Origin: Datnioides undecimradiatus
Lineage: Eukaryota > Chordata > Actinopteri > Lobotiformes > Datnioididae
Direction: 5' to 3'
Length of the DNA stretch: 64,000 nt
Assembly (NCBI GenBank): GCA_008933995.1
Contig: WARS01000007.1
Location: 6,754,923 to 6,818,922, forward strand
Numbering within the stretch: position 1 is the stretch's first letter; the number at the start of each line of letters is the position of its first letter. The position numbers were made by a program, and so were the translations under genes. Under the pieces are notes generated by a model that was given only the letters and a program-made list of their open reading frames with translations, had not been told where the DNA came from and searched no databases. This document shows positions 1 through 13,600 of the stretch, one piece after another.

Positions 1-1271
1 GCTAGCAGGCAGATAAAATAAAAACAGTTGCCCTGACATGGGTCGCTCATCTGCTGTGGGGCCTCACTGGAGCTCTTTGGCAGGTTACAGCTGATATATA
101 GAGATATCTTGAGTCTCTAAGGTGAGGAGGTCTGCCAACATCTACCTGCTTCCATCTCTCTTTGTTGCTAGGAAACCTGGCAATACATCTGTGTTGAATA
201 AATTCGTTCTCCAAGGGAGCGACATTCAGAGGAGAGTGAGAGCAGAATGAAGTGAACAGTATTGAGCTCAATTAAGGAATGTGACGTTTGCTGGCATGTG
301 AATATGTTGTTTTTGGCCGCTGATGTGAACATGACAGGAGAGTTACCTACAGTCTGATTGATTCTTGCTTTGGCAGTTAAGGACTGATTTCAGCTTTTCG
401 TTCCACACCCCAGCATTAAACTTACATTTGTTCAGCCCTCCAGTTGAGAAGCTGATAGAATATCTGGAGCTGAGCGATGACGCCTGTAAGATAGGTCTGA
501 AGGAGCAACGTATTTTCCCCTAACTCTCTGGATGAGAGGTAAACAGAGGCTAATCTATCTGCCTGACTCTCTCTACAACCCAGCTGGACAACTCTGACCT
601 GGACCCTGACCTCTGACCTCAGTCTAGGTCAGCTGCTGCCTGTGGCCAAGTGAGCTAGCGTGGCCAGAAAGTGAGAGTAAAACAGTGAGAGGTGTCAAGG
701 GTCACAAATGGAGGTAAAAGGAGTGGAGAGAGATAATGGCTATGAACAAGTTTAAAAGACAACCACTGACCTTAACAGGCTTCAAACCATAGTTATACTT
801 AATGATGACATGTAAGGTTTAGGTTTCATGTTTTGCAACACATAATTATGGTATTTATAGATATATATCACACTCACAGTCCATGCATTTGTAATGACTT
901 TGGTACGGATTTTGCTCCACGCCTACTGTATCCACAATGCAACAAACTCTAACTATCACAGCAGCTTTACAAAGAAAAGATTAAACATTATTCAACCTTT
1001 CCCGACACCGAGGTAGGACATGAAAATTCCATCACAGGTAAACTCATTTAATAAGCAAGTCTTGCCAGTCGTTATGTGAAATACTACATGGACCCTGGTG
1101 GATTGACAAAGTGGAGAAGTGTCAAAATGATGGATCTTTTTTCCCCCCAACATTTTGTTTTTGTCTTGGCAAGTCATTGTTTGACAAGTTTTATGAAAGA
1201 GGGGTCTCCAGAGATCCGAGTGGAAACACTTGGTTGTGATAGGATATGGAGCAAGGAATATAACGACCATG

Positions 1272-1299
1272 AGTGTGTGTGTGTGTGTGTGTGTGTGTG
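1272..1299. repeat. (GT)n microsatellite
   Basis: About 14 uninterrupted GT units, followed by a short CT-rich run at 1309-1322. Confidence 0.9.
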
Positions 1300-1516
1300 C
1301 ATGCCTCTGTCTCTCTCTCTTTCACTCTGACGGATGCAGCTTACAGGGATCAAGTGTAAACGGTGTTTTAACTATTTATAAAACTGAAAGCCTTAAGACA
1401 AACTGGATTCGCTCTCGTGGCGAAGCTCAGTGTAGAAAAAACAATCAAACTCGAGCTCCGCCCTCGCGTTCTGAAACACGTGCATACTGTATATGCAAGA
1501 AAATCCACATACGCAC

Positions 1517-1518
<2 letters not shown>

Positions 1519-1550
<32 letters not shown>
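1519..1550. repeat. (AC)n microsatellite
   Basis: About 16 uninterrupted AC units, in opposite orientation to the GT array 220 bp to its left. Confidence 0.9.
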
Positions 1551-1551
<1 letters not shown>

Positions 1552-2567
1552 ATTAAAGAGCTGTCTGATCAAGAGCCAATATTCTGATCAGTGTCAAAAG
1601 CGCAAATAAAGCTGCATTTAATCAACTGTTTAGTTTTCCAGTTAACTGCCTAATTGTCCAATCATTAAAATGTCTGACAATAATAAACTGGCCTTTAATT
1701 GTTAACTGATGTCTTCATATAACTTGTTTTGTTTGATTCAGCTTTGAGTGAAATCAGTGAAAGAATAGCAGCAAATTTTCACATTTAGACAAGTGAAAGC
1801 AATGACTGTTCGGTATTCATGCTTAAGAAATATCTTAAAGTATAGCGATACGTGCTACAACTTACAGGTTTACTCTGTCTAACACAGGGCATGTTGATTA
1901 TGAGGGTTCAAAGCCACCTACATACTCTGGAGGTCATAACTCTGGCTTTGTACTTAGATGTTTAGCTAGGGTCCCTGACCTCCAGGAGTGTTTAACATCT
2001 TGGTGCACATTGGAGGAGCTGTAGATTAACTGGGCGAGTGCCATGTCTCTAAAGAGAGCACCTGTCAAGGGAGCTCGTGGACCCAGACAGGATATGCATC
2101 AAAGTCAGGAAAGCCCAACCACGCAGCCCCGCAGTCAGAAACGTTATGCTTCAAAGACGAAAGCAGCAGACCTTAGCGAAAGAGAAATAGATCGTGCTAA
2201 TGCAATCGGGGTTTTTTTTTAAATTTTATTTTATTTTTTTCTTAATATACTCATTCTGAGGAGAGCCAGAGACAGGGCGACTGTGCCTTCACAGGTCTGC
2301 TCTGTGGATTTAATGAGAAACAGGCTGAAAGAAAAAAAGTGATCCTGTCCAAAAATCACTCCTTCATTCACTTTTTTTTCCACTTATCCTTAAGATATTT
2401 GATTTAAATGTTTAAAAAAAACCCACAAACAAACGCCAACAGAAGCTGGGACACACTTTTAACATTTTTAACTTGGTGGTGTTTAAAGGATTGGACAGTT
2501 TGCAAAATACACTTTTTTTTTGTAAACACTACTATGGTGTGTGTGTGTGTCTATGGTAAAAATGTAG

Positions 2568-2650
2568 CTGGACCAGGTAGCTTATTAGCTTAGCTTAGAT
2601 AAAGACAGGCATAGTGAAAGCAGGAGAAAACAGCTGATCTGTCTCAATCA
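2568..2650. repeat. dispersed fish repeat fragment (CTTAGCTTAG type)
   Basis: GTAGCTTATTAGCTTAGCTT followed by AGATAAAGACAGGCATAGTG and GAGAAAACAGCTGATCTG is a diverged copy of the family at 51395-51480. It lies in the last visible intron of the TSPN gene. Confidence 0.45.
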
Positions 2651-4561
2651 CAAGGTGAGAAAATCAGCCAACCTGCACCTCTGAAACTCATCAATTACCA
2701 TTAATATCTCTAATAATGGATACTGTGATCTGAATTCAATGCAAATTCAGTAAAAATAACCAATCTGCATCAACTCCGATCAATCTTAATGCATGCAATC
2801 TGGTGCATTTGCTAATGAGCTTATTGACTGGATGACTTTCAGACAATGAAAAGTCACAAGACACTCAGCTGCACAGACAGACAAAGACACAGAGATGCAG
2901 AGACACAGAGACACACGGGCATGGAAAGAGACCAGAGGAGGAGACCCATTCAGACGCAATAAAAACCAGAAAAACAGAACCAGATGAACGGACAGAGAAA
3001 GATAATGAGAAAGAGATTTCAGTGACTATTACGACAGATCTGGTGCAGCTTGTTCCTGCAAACACTTTCAGCAACACAAAACAGCAGGAGAGCTCCTCAT
3101 CATGAGCATCATCACAAAGGCATCCCAATGCCATCCCGATGGAGATGCTCAGTGCCCGATGGGGCTGGCACTGCATGGTATGGTCTGCCGTGTTTTACTC
3201 CCTGCTCCTGCTGGCTGTACACTACTGTACAGTGTAAAAAGAACCAGATCCCCTGACATTTTGCATACACATGAAAATATAAATTCAAGCCACCTTTGCC
3301 TTTCCTTTTCAAAACACACGCAGATTCCAGCACCAGGGGTTTATTCTGTAAGTGCCAGTGTAAACAGCTGTATGCATACCAGGACCAGTCCATTGTTTGG
3401 TCCGAGAGATTAAACTGCAGTGTGTGCAGTCATAACAAAATGGATTTCTGAGTGTACAAGCTAGCTCTTTGTGGATTCAGATGTACTGCTCAGTTTAATA
3501 TGTTCATCAGATCAAAACTTCAATTAACCAACCATTTAAATGTATTTTTTAATTAAATTTGAATTATATTTTTCTTATTTTTTTTGCTTCATATGTCCTT
3601 AAAGGTTACTGAACAAGTAACGAGCAACAATGAAAGAAAATGGACAATGAAGTGATGATCACCACACACTACAGTAGGTTTGCTTAGGACAGCTGAGAAA
3701 CTTTGGTTCTAGTTTTGGAGCAGGGCAACAAAAACAGGGAGTCACAAGAAGACGAACCAGTGATGATCATACACCCTGTAAATAATCAAAAGGAAAAATT
3801 ACAGTGGTTGTGTTGCAAAATGTATTGGTTTATGTTTGGTTTTTCAGATTTTTCTTTTACTCAATCCTTTAATATTCAAAATATCACCACAAATAAATTC
3901 CATGATTGCTTATTTTCCCATAAACCATAAGAAATGTGCTCAAGCTATAATTAATCCAAACAGCCTTTTAGCTTCAGCACCCAGATGAACCCTGTTCAGG
4001 CCACAACAAAGGCCAGTGAGCAGACACAGATTGATGGACCAGAATGCAGACAGGTCAGGCACACAGACGTCTCACAGGACACACACACACACACACAACC
4101 TCACTCTCATATACACAAATGCATGTGCAAAGTGGACCAGTCAGCCAAGGACAAGAGGTGGGACGGCTGGCTGGTGCCTCTGACGCCTGAGGCTCTGCAC
4201 CGCAGTACTAATTAATGACAGACGCTGGCCTGGTGGTTTCACAGACACTGAAGGGAAAAAACTGAAGCCAGTGAAACCAGACCAGTGGTTGGTACACACA
4301 ACTGTAGCTGCCTGTCTGTCCACAGCTGGATGTAATCACCATGACGACTGGTCAGCGGCCCACACTGTCTAAGTACAACTCCAGGACACAGCTGTGAAAC
4401 CAGGCAACTGTGTGTTTTGTGTGTGTGGGGAGGTGGAGAAGCCTGGATACATGGTGTGAGCTCCGGCAAGTGAACGTCTGGGGTTCTTGTTGTTTGTTTG
4501 TTTGTTTTTGACGCTGAAATGTATGAGGAATTATCAGCACAGCAGTTTAGATCCTACTTAC

Positions 4562-4642
4562 GGTACTGCCGAAGCTCAAAGATGACTCATCCTTGGGATT
4601 CCTCAGCAGGTCCTCCAGGTCATTCGAGGACAACAGTATATT
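4562..4642 (-). CDS. TSPN gene exon 6: linker after the domain
   Basis: Eighty-one nt, phase 0 both ends, encoding NILLSSNDLEDLLRNPKDES then SLSFGST. The acceptor is TTTCCACACAG and the donor ACC|GTAAGT. It is an acidic linker with no recognised fold; the short leucine spacing (LEDLL) could be the start of a coiled coil. No further exon is recognised between here and position 1. Confidence 0.72.
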
Positions 4643-7600
4643 CTGTGTGGAAACAGAGGGGACCGTTTCTAAATATGAAAACCACAAACAAATACAGTGC
4701 AAAGTGAAAGCGATGAACAATCAAACACTCACACAGTTGTTAAATTCAGCAGACTGGATCAAAAACCACAGAGGAGTCAGTGCAGGTTTTGTTTTAATAC
4801 TGCGATGATCTTTTATCATGCTTCATAGTATTTAACAGGTTCTGCTGTAAAAGTATTAACTGCAGGAGTCACAGTGTCTGGGCTGTGGGCTTCACCTTAA
4901 AGTCAAAGGCACAATATGACAAAATTTTCCTGATTGCATGTGTGCGTATAATAAAACAGACTTCATGTCTATGTTTTCTCTCTTTTTTTCTTTTCCATTC
5001 ATCTTTCCTCACCTGCAGGGCGGAGTTGGTGCGTGAGGAGCGATGCTGTTTGGAGGTGGCCTCGCCACAGCGGGGTGGGTGGTGGCTGCACTGCAGCTGG
5101 GCGGCGTCTGGGTCGCTCATCAGGAAGGTCAGCTGTCGGAGATGACCCTGCAGAGGCGGAAATATTAAATACAGTTAAAGTGGTCGCACACACAAATCAC
5201 CTGAATGTAGCAAATGAAAATAAATTTATATGCCCCAAATTACAGCTGTAAAACGTGTGTGTGTCTGTGTTAGTGTGACGTTTGACATAAATGTCGGTTA
5301 AACAAGGAGAAATAAAAACTCATTTCAACAAGATGTTTGATCACTTTCTCAAATCACATCCCAAAACAGTGAGATTAACTCAAAGAAAACCATCTGAGAA
5401 GTATTTTTTTTTTATCTGATGCAGACATGGATCGCCGAGTATGGAAAGATAACATTTCAGAGATGTTTAATGTTCACTGAAAAACGCTGTGCACCTCTGC
5501 CAAGAAAATCCTTTAATCCCCTGACTCAAATCAAATTCAAAACATGTCTGCTAAACACAGTCATCTACTGTATATTTTCATGTTAAAATGCTGGTGATTT
5601 ACTGAATGATTGTAGTACTTCCTCCTGAGCTAGATGGCACTAAGTCTTACACACTCAGTCTCTAAAAGCCGCTTCTGTAAAAGTATTGAAGAAGGTTTTA
5701 TTCTCATAACAGATTTATTATTATCCATTAAAAAATAAAATTCTCAGCATGTCCCCTGCTAAATATTACATGACTTAAAAACATTTACATCTAATATGTA
5801 ATGTTAAACAGTGCAGAAACACTGTGTCAAGTAGAAACCAGTAGCAAACATAAAATGACACTGTCCACGGATCTGCTGTCCCATTGCATGCTGGATAGGT
5901 TCCAAACACACCTCTGTAACTCCAATCACAAGATGATAAATGTCACGTTCAATGTCAATCATGGGTTTTTTTTTCTACTTTTCATTTAATTGAATACGAT
6001 GCATAAACTGCTTTCAATAAACCGCTTAGGCTGGGTTAAAATAAACAGGATCATTCTGGCCTGATCACTGCATGATAGTGAATTACTGAGGCTGGGCCCA
6101 GGTCTGGCTAAATCATATTTTGGCCATGCTACAGTGGAGTGGTTGACAGTAAGAGTTATAGATAAAAGCAGAATACAGTATTGTGTGGATTAGCGTTGCC
6201 TAACACCAAAGAGCATCCAGAGACGAGACTGTCACCACCTCAGAGCGTGGAAGTGCGCCGTCCTTGGAGCTCAGTAAAAAGCTGTCACCGGGGGAAACAA
6301 GGCAATGGAGAATCCATTTTATCTGGCACTAAGAGCAAATCCAGATGCTGCCTCTATAACTTCTCCTGCACACCCCCTTTGTGATACAGTCACAATGCCC
6401 GCTTGCATCCTCGGGCTACATGAGTGCTCATGTTGTAACTGGGACGGCATGTCCACAGCACCAATGCAGTACAGGCATTCAAAGTCTGCATTTAATAGAA
6501 CAGGTTGGCTTTGTGAGAACAAGGACCATACCATGGAACATAATGATGTGCACTTTGCATTGCCACACAATGTTAATGTAACATTGCCTAGAATTAATAC
6601 AGATTTGGTATTTATCTGTGACAGAGCCCACAACATGGGTACATTTACAGAGTCTATGAATAGATTATATATAAATTAGGGGTGGGACTCGATTAAAAAT
6701 ATTAATCTAATCAGTTAGAGGCTTTGTAATTAATTAACCTCGATTAATCGCATTTTAATCGCATAACTATATTTGCCCCAAAAAGCAACATTTTTTAAAT
6801 TTAAATGGATTTTAGTGGACGACTGCATCAAATCATATACACAGACATGAATATTGTAAACTCAAGCTCTTTTAATGTCTGGAAAAATGCATTTAATTGC
6901 ATTTCAATTCAAAACAACAGAAAAAGAAATGAACAGACCTAAAGTTAAAGTGCCGTTTTAAGTACATTAAGTGCTTTTTCGGAACAGTATTGACTTTAAC
7001 TGGTAAAAAAAACCCCAACCAAACAAACAACAACAATTCAACATGAAGTTTGAATTTCTACTTCTTTCTTCTTCTGGTAAAACAACTAGAAATATAAATG
7101 GTCATTTGCCAGGCTTAAATCTCCTTTAAACTCCAAGTACCCTTAGCACAAATTATTTTGTACATTAGGCTATAACACTTACTAATTTTGGTCCTGAAGC
7201 CAGTCATTTGATCGAGTTTGGGCTGCCGACACCTCTTGTTCGTACTGTGACCGGGACTGCTAGCACTAACGGCTCCGGCGGTTTCTGTGCTCGCTGCAAC
7301 ATTTAGACGGTACCACAGGCTTGAAGTGCATCGGTCCTAGCAACGCGCTTTCATCCGATTCCTCCTTTCTGGTAGCCGTTAGCCGAGCTCTGACGTGTGC
7401 ATCAGTGTAATCGGTGTACTCAGAAATCGCGCACTGACAAAAGTTCCGCGTTGTTTGGAATGCAAACTGTGATTAAATGCGTTCATTTTTTTAACGCGTT
7501 CAATTTTTTGTAATGAATTAATCGTAACTAAAGTCCCACCCCTAATATAAATGTTAAGAGATTTCAAACCATACAATACAAATTAATTATAAACAATTTA

Positions 7601-10600
7601 CTATGAATGGACTAGAAAACCCCTAAACAACTGTAAACACTTGAAATTGGCACCAAAAATGTGAAGTTCGCATGACTTAAGTGCTCAGATGTTCTCCATG
7701 TGAGTTTCCTCCCACAGTCCAAAGACATCCAAGTCTGCTTAACGATAAAGTTAAGTGAAGGGAGATGTGTCCATGTCGGGAGGGGGGTTTTAGGATACTG
7801 AACTCATCCTCTGTCCAAACACTCATCAGCGTTTCCTCTGTAATTTTATGTCTCACTGGTGCTTGGAGGGTAATTGAGGCTGTGGTTAGAGCAGGTTATA
7901 GGGATTTCTATGCGTATTTTGTAAAAACAAACACATGGTTTCTAAGCATTACAGGCTACACATCTTTGTATCTGTGATGAAAAGGGAATGGGGATGGAGA
8001 GGGCCATGGGGCTGGAATATCTACTTGTGTGTTCTGTGGTGTGTGTGATGTGTGCGCGTGCGCTTCAAGGATGAGCACGCGTTTCCTTTCAGACTGAATT
8101 CAAATGAACTGGCCGATACACATGTGGCTTATTAGCCAGCAACAGTTGTTTTAAATATCATCTGGCTATTCAATAACCATCTGCTCATCTCTTGTATGGA
8201 TGATAACATACTGATGCAATATAAAATAACACTGAAAAAGCTCTATAGACAGATTTCAAAATCAGATAGGGGCCATTTAGACACTTAAAGATCAACGTTA
8301 AGGTCTGTGGAGAGTCTGACCTTAAGTTAGTTTAATAAAGCTTAATAAATTCAGCTTCTGGGTATCCTGTAAAAGAAAGAAATGAGGACCGTGTCGACAA
8401 AATTATATTTTTTATTTAAGTTTCCAAATTATCCACGAGCCACATGCCACTTCTTCCTCATTCAATCACAAAAACCTAAATATTGCGGCTGGCTGGAGGG
8501 AGATGCCCTGGTCTAAGCTTGATTGCGCAGCTGATTGGCACATCATTTGTAAACACGATGTAGCAGACAAGCATATTTAAAGGATTCAGTGTGGACCGAG
8601 CATCTGATGTGATGCAAGTGCAATATATGTGATGGTCTAAAGAGCCGGGTTGCTTTTATCTGTCTTGACGTCTCTTTTTATGATTACTGGGAAAATAAAA
8701 TGACGAAAAAAAGACCAGTCGCAGAGTCACTTACTTCAAAAGGAGTCTCAAAGGCCTCGATGATGCCGCCCACCATGAGAAGCCCGTCGGTGCTGATTCC
8801 CATGCCGTGTTGCACCCAGTCCACGCTCTCCAGCAGGGAGCAGTCCACATACAGTGCCAGACGCTTAGCAGAGACACTGACAGCCACATGGTGCCACTTT
8901 CCATCAGACAGACCGCTGACTGGGAACCTGACAGAGACACAGGTGGGTCATTTTGTTATCACCTGTCTTTGGTTTTGTGTACCTTTAGCAGGACGTCTGC
9001 ATGACATGATGATTGATTGAGGATTGAGACGTCACTCTAATGTCTCTGGGACCTCTGATGTCTGAATGCAGATGGGAGTTTAGAATTTAATTAATTAATT
9101 TAATATTATCAAAGAATAAATATGTTGTGATAATTGTGTTTATTAGCACTTATCAGCACACAGCTACACAACCAACAGCAACTATTCAATTCCTAAAAGT
9201 TTAGGTGTGTTATAATTGTGTTGGCAAATGTAGCCTTGAGCCACTAGCAGAATTATCAGTGTTTTGGTGACTGAATGCCAATTTAGGGATCCATCATATG
9301 ATTGAGGGCCACATAGGAAAACTCATGAACTTGATGTGGGGTTGTCATTGGTCTTATTATGACTTTGTCACTTTTCCATGTTGCCTAAACACTGAAGTGC
9401 ACAGTCATCCACCAGAAATCACTGACTCACTTGTTAGGCGGGCACAGTTAGACACGGAAGCAAAGTAGCATGTTAAATGTAGGATACTGATGCAATGGAA
9501 AGTTAGGGAAATGGCTCATTGAAATATGATGCATGACCTTTAAGTCACATTTGGGGCCATAACAACATTTTGCTAGAGGCCACCTTTGGCCAGCAGGCTA
9601 CACTTTAAGAAACTGCACTAACCTCTGGCAAAGATTAGGAGCGGAATAGAAGTCTGACTATTTCATTTGTTTCATACTTGTATTTATCAGCTACAGCAAA
9701 CCTCAGCAGCGGTCTGTTGTACCTTTTTAGTTTTAGATATGTGAGACTTCATGCACTTCTCTTAACTTTCACATGTGTGCAGTAAAACTTCCTAACATCT
9801 GTTAACAGACTTGGATGTGTAAAATCAGTGGGGTTCACCTTTATTATACAAATTATTAAACTGTAGAGGTCAAACTGGGCTCTAGACCCTACTGAACCAA
9901 CATGCTTGATAACATGTTGCCTTAAAGCAAAAACAAAAGTAAGCAAAAGGTAAAAAAGTAAAAAAAAAAAAAAAAAAAAACTCAACCATGAGGGAACAGT
10001 AGGAGAAAAGTACAGTATCTGTGTGTGTCTATCTTTTGGCCCAGTTCTGTCTGCCAGTTGCCTTGCAGTGATGAATTGCTTCGAGCTCTGTGGCAAAACC
10101 TGCTAAGAGACGCCTAATAAATCATGTCACCAAAGAGAGAGCCAAACACAATTTACAGACAGACAAATACGCACACACACTGCAAACATGTACACAGAGC
10201 CGTCCTTTGGCTTACACACCCATTTGCATGCACTTCAGCCAAGAAGCAGGATTTGGCATCAGTGGCCCTCAATTACCTGAGATGGATGTTGTAATAACCC
10301 TCTGACATCTGGATTTTTTTTGGAGAATGGTAATAAATAAAAGAAAAAGCATGTGCTTAGTCCTTTAACCAGGGGGGTTTGAACAATTTTAGCTGACTGA
10401 TCATGAATAAAAGCTTCTTAAATCTGCCAAAGAGTTTTCACAACACTCAATAGATAAATAACTCAATTTTCATTAATATGGTACTGGAAAGGAAGAGAGG
10501 AAAAACAAAAAATCTGTGTGTGGCCTCACTCATAGTGTCGTTGCTGTGTTCCTATGAAGATGACGGCGTAAGCACTTATCCGTAGCTGCAGCATAACGTG

Positions 10601-13600
10601 GCTGTTGGGGCTGAGCATGGTGAAGACACTGCGTTCATCCCTCTGAAGACTCCGCAGCTGCACCAGCAAACTGAACTCATCTGCAAACCTAAACACAAAC
10701 ACAGACACACACACACACGTCATCACAAGGCCTTTTTATATGACTGACTAGTTCACTGACCAGTGATCAAAACTGCTATTCATAAAAGAGCTATTGTACT
10801 TCAAATTACAATATATTGTCGAGATGTAAATGAAACCATACCCATCAGTGAGGAGCTGTTGGAGCGGGAGAGCCAAGGTGGAGTACTGTCCCACCTGCAG
10901 GACGGGACACCTGCTGTCGTCCATCGTCATGGAGGTGTTGCTGCTGTTTGACAGCTGAAGAGAGAGCTCCTGCAGAACGTTCACCTCATCTGTAATGAGA
11001 CAGTTCAGGAGAAAAGTACAGCTGAAACGCTTAAGAAGCTTTGTGTCATATACAAACATCATGCAGGCGTTTAACACCATACTTGAGCTCCAGAGCACTG
11101 CGACGTTTCTGTGTGCTTGTATGAAAATCCAGCCCTGGATTCACCCTCATGACGTTTATGAATGTTTCTACAAAATGTCCGTTTAAATGTGACTTACAGT
11201 AATGAAATCCGAACTTTTATATTGTGTGTGATCTCACGGACTCCAGCAAAGGTGCACTTATGTAACAGGTATCAATCCCCACCATCCCACTGGAGAGATG
11301 GAATGGTGTTTCAGCATATGAACCTGGGCCACTACGACCTCCGCCCCTGTCATATTAAGTCTCCTTAAAACCAACATGTATGCAGAAATGTAGTGAAACA
11401 AAGTGATTGAAGACCGAGAGGGAGAACTTTCCTTGATCTGACTAACTAATGTTAGCAGAAGCCTCATAAGCCTCAGAGAGTCATTAAACCAATTTCAGAA
11501 AGCCATAGGAGAGGCCATATTGAAGGGAAATTTCAAAATTACAGCATGCAAATGAGTTTCCTTGACAGCTTTGTTGCAGCAGTTACATAAAGTCATGTCC
11601 AAAAAGGTTTGTACAGGTATTGGATGAGGTTTATTAACATCATCCAATACCTTTGGGATGAGCATGAACACCAGCTGTGAATCAGATCTTACAACATCAG
11701 TGTTGAACCTCACTAATGCTCCTGTGTCCTGTAGCAACAAAACTTTGCAGCGAGGTTCCTAAATCTGGTGGCCAAAGAGTGGAGGCTGTTTTAGCAGCAT
11801 TAGATTAATGTTCATGGTTCAGGCATCCAGATACTTTCGGCCATGCAACGTATGTTCTGCAACCTTTCAGGATTAGAGGACCAAAGCAGCGACCATCTGC
11901 AGCAACCAACCCAAACATTCCTCTGCTGGCACTTAGGAAAAACCATAACATGCTGTGAACAGACCACTGATGGCATTGCTGAAACCGGAAAACCATTTAT
12001 GGGGGGCCGTTGCCTTTGAAAGCTACAGAGGGCTGCCACAAATTCCGTGACCCTACCCACTGTTTTTTCCCCCCACATCATTAGATGTAAGTTAAAGAAG
12101 AGTCTTAATTTTTACTCCTTGTGAGCAGGTAAAATGTTATTCATCATGTCCTGCCCACAGCTGGATTTTCTTGACTAATACCACACTTTTACAACTCCCC
12201 TTGAGGATTAGGAATAAAGCTTGTCATCATATTTTGGGGAAAGTGAGTCACCACTCAGAGACTGGCATTGTTGTATATTGTTCACCCTCTAACCTGGGAA
12301 CTGACTGAGATCATCCCCACCTTAAATGTCAACGTCCTTATGAAAGATTTTAATAATTAATTAGTCTGTCAGAATGGGTGCATTTAAGTACCATGCAAGA
12401 TGAAAAAACGTTTTTAATTAAAGAATAATCATGTTGGAGTGGTGAACATGAGCAGCAGGGTGCCCAATGATTACAATAGCACCAGTGAAGCGTGAACCTG
12501 TGGGATTCAAGTGCTATGAACATGTCTCAGATGGCCTCAGGAGTTTTTCCAAAGATATAGGATTGCTCAAGAAGATTAAACCCGACTCCTCTCAGGCACT
12601 TTAATAAATGAAGCCATGGCTGTCAGCCCTTTAGAGACCAGTTTGTTCTCTACACTCATCCTGACAGCAGTGCCAGACAAATCACTAATCTACACAGAGC
12701 CGTGTGGTCACACTCTGCTGCCCCGAGGAACGGCACTGAGGGAACAGATCTGGTGTCGCACTAAAAATTCCAGCATACCAGCCTTCCAGGAATCCTTAAA
12801 GATATATGGACAAGAGCCACTTAGAGAGAAGAAATGATTTGAATAATGGTTTGCTTTGCACTTTTCACCTTTAGTTAACAGCCGTGAGGGATGTGAGGTC
12901 AAATAGTTTGCTAAGCAGGTAAACAAGTCTTTTAGGTGCTTTTATTTTTAAATCATGGGGCTCAGAGTCACAATAGCGAGTAAAGGACAGACAAGTTTTA
13001 TTCATCTCATCAAAACATCTGCACACTTCAATTTCAGACTTTAATCTTATAATTTGCTGCTAAAGCCGTTTTCAAAACAGAGACATGAGGTCAGTGAATT
13101 CGGCCTTGGGATTTTGAGGACACAAGATGCAAACCATGCTTGTGTTCAAGCAAGCATCTGCATTCGACATGAGGAGCACTGCTCTGCCTGTGGAAACAAG
13201 CCAGAATCTAATGTTGTCTCAGGGGCATGTTTCCAGCACACCCTGAGGTGGGGGCTATGTTCTGTCTTTTCTAGATCTAGTATGGAGCTCAACAGTTTCA
13301 AACAGAAAGTCTGAGTCACTTTAGGTTTGGATTTTGTGACTTTTTACCTGCAGCTGAGCAAGGTCGGATTAAAGATGCTCGAGCTGCATCATGGGAAATG
13401 TAGGATCTTCTGGCCTGTGGATATTCTCATTCATCCAGGTCATAGTTATCTCAAGGAAATTACTAGTCTAGCCTAGTCCGATGAGCATGAACTGATGAAG
13501 CCTCTTGGATGAGAGGCAAAACAAGACATATAACCAAGTCCAGTTGCGTTCGATTCAATTTCCTTAAGGTAGGATCTTCTGCTTTTAAGCTTTGCATATA

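Larger units (their letters stand above)
1..4561 (-). other. TSPN gene intron 6 (partial), no exon recognised
   Basis: Microsatellites (1272-1299, 1519-1550, about 4080-4097) and a fish repeat at 2568-2650. I see no Gly-X-Y collagen exon, VWC module or other domain on either strand, so the next exon lies beyond the left edge or is too short to recognise. Confidence 0.6.
5148..8734 (-). other. TSPN gene intron 4
   Basis: About 3.6 kb holding the complete hAT-type element (6677-7544) and a repeat fragment (7683-7745). Nothing else recognised. Confidence 0.75.

Noticed and set aside
1230-1556. 108-codon plus-strand frame
   Set aside because: It runs through the GT and AC microsatellites (Cys/Val and His/Thr runs), a composition artefact.
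1-4561. Collagen Gly-X-Y exons expected if the TSPN gene is a collagen
   Set aside because: Searched by eye for runs of GGN every third codon on the minus strand; none found, so collagen identity is not asserted.
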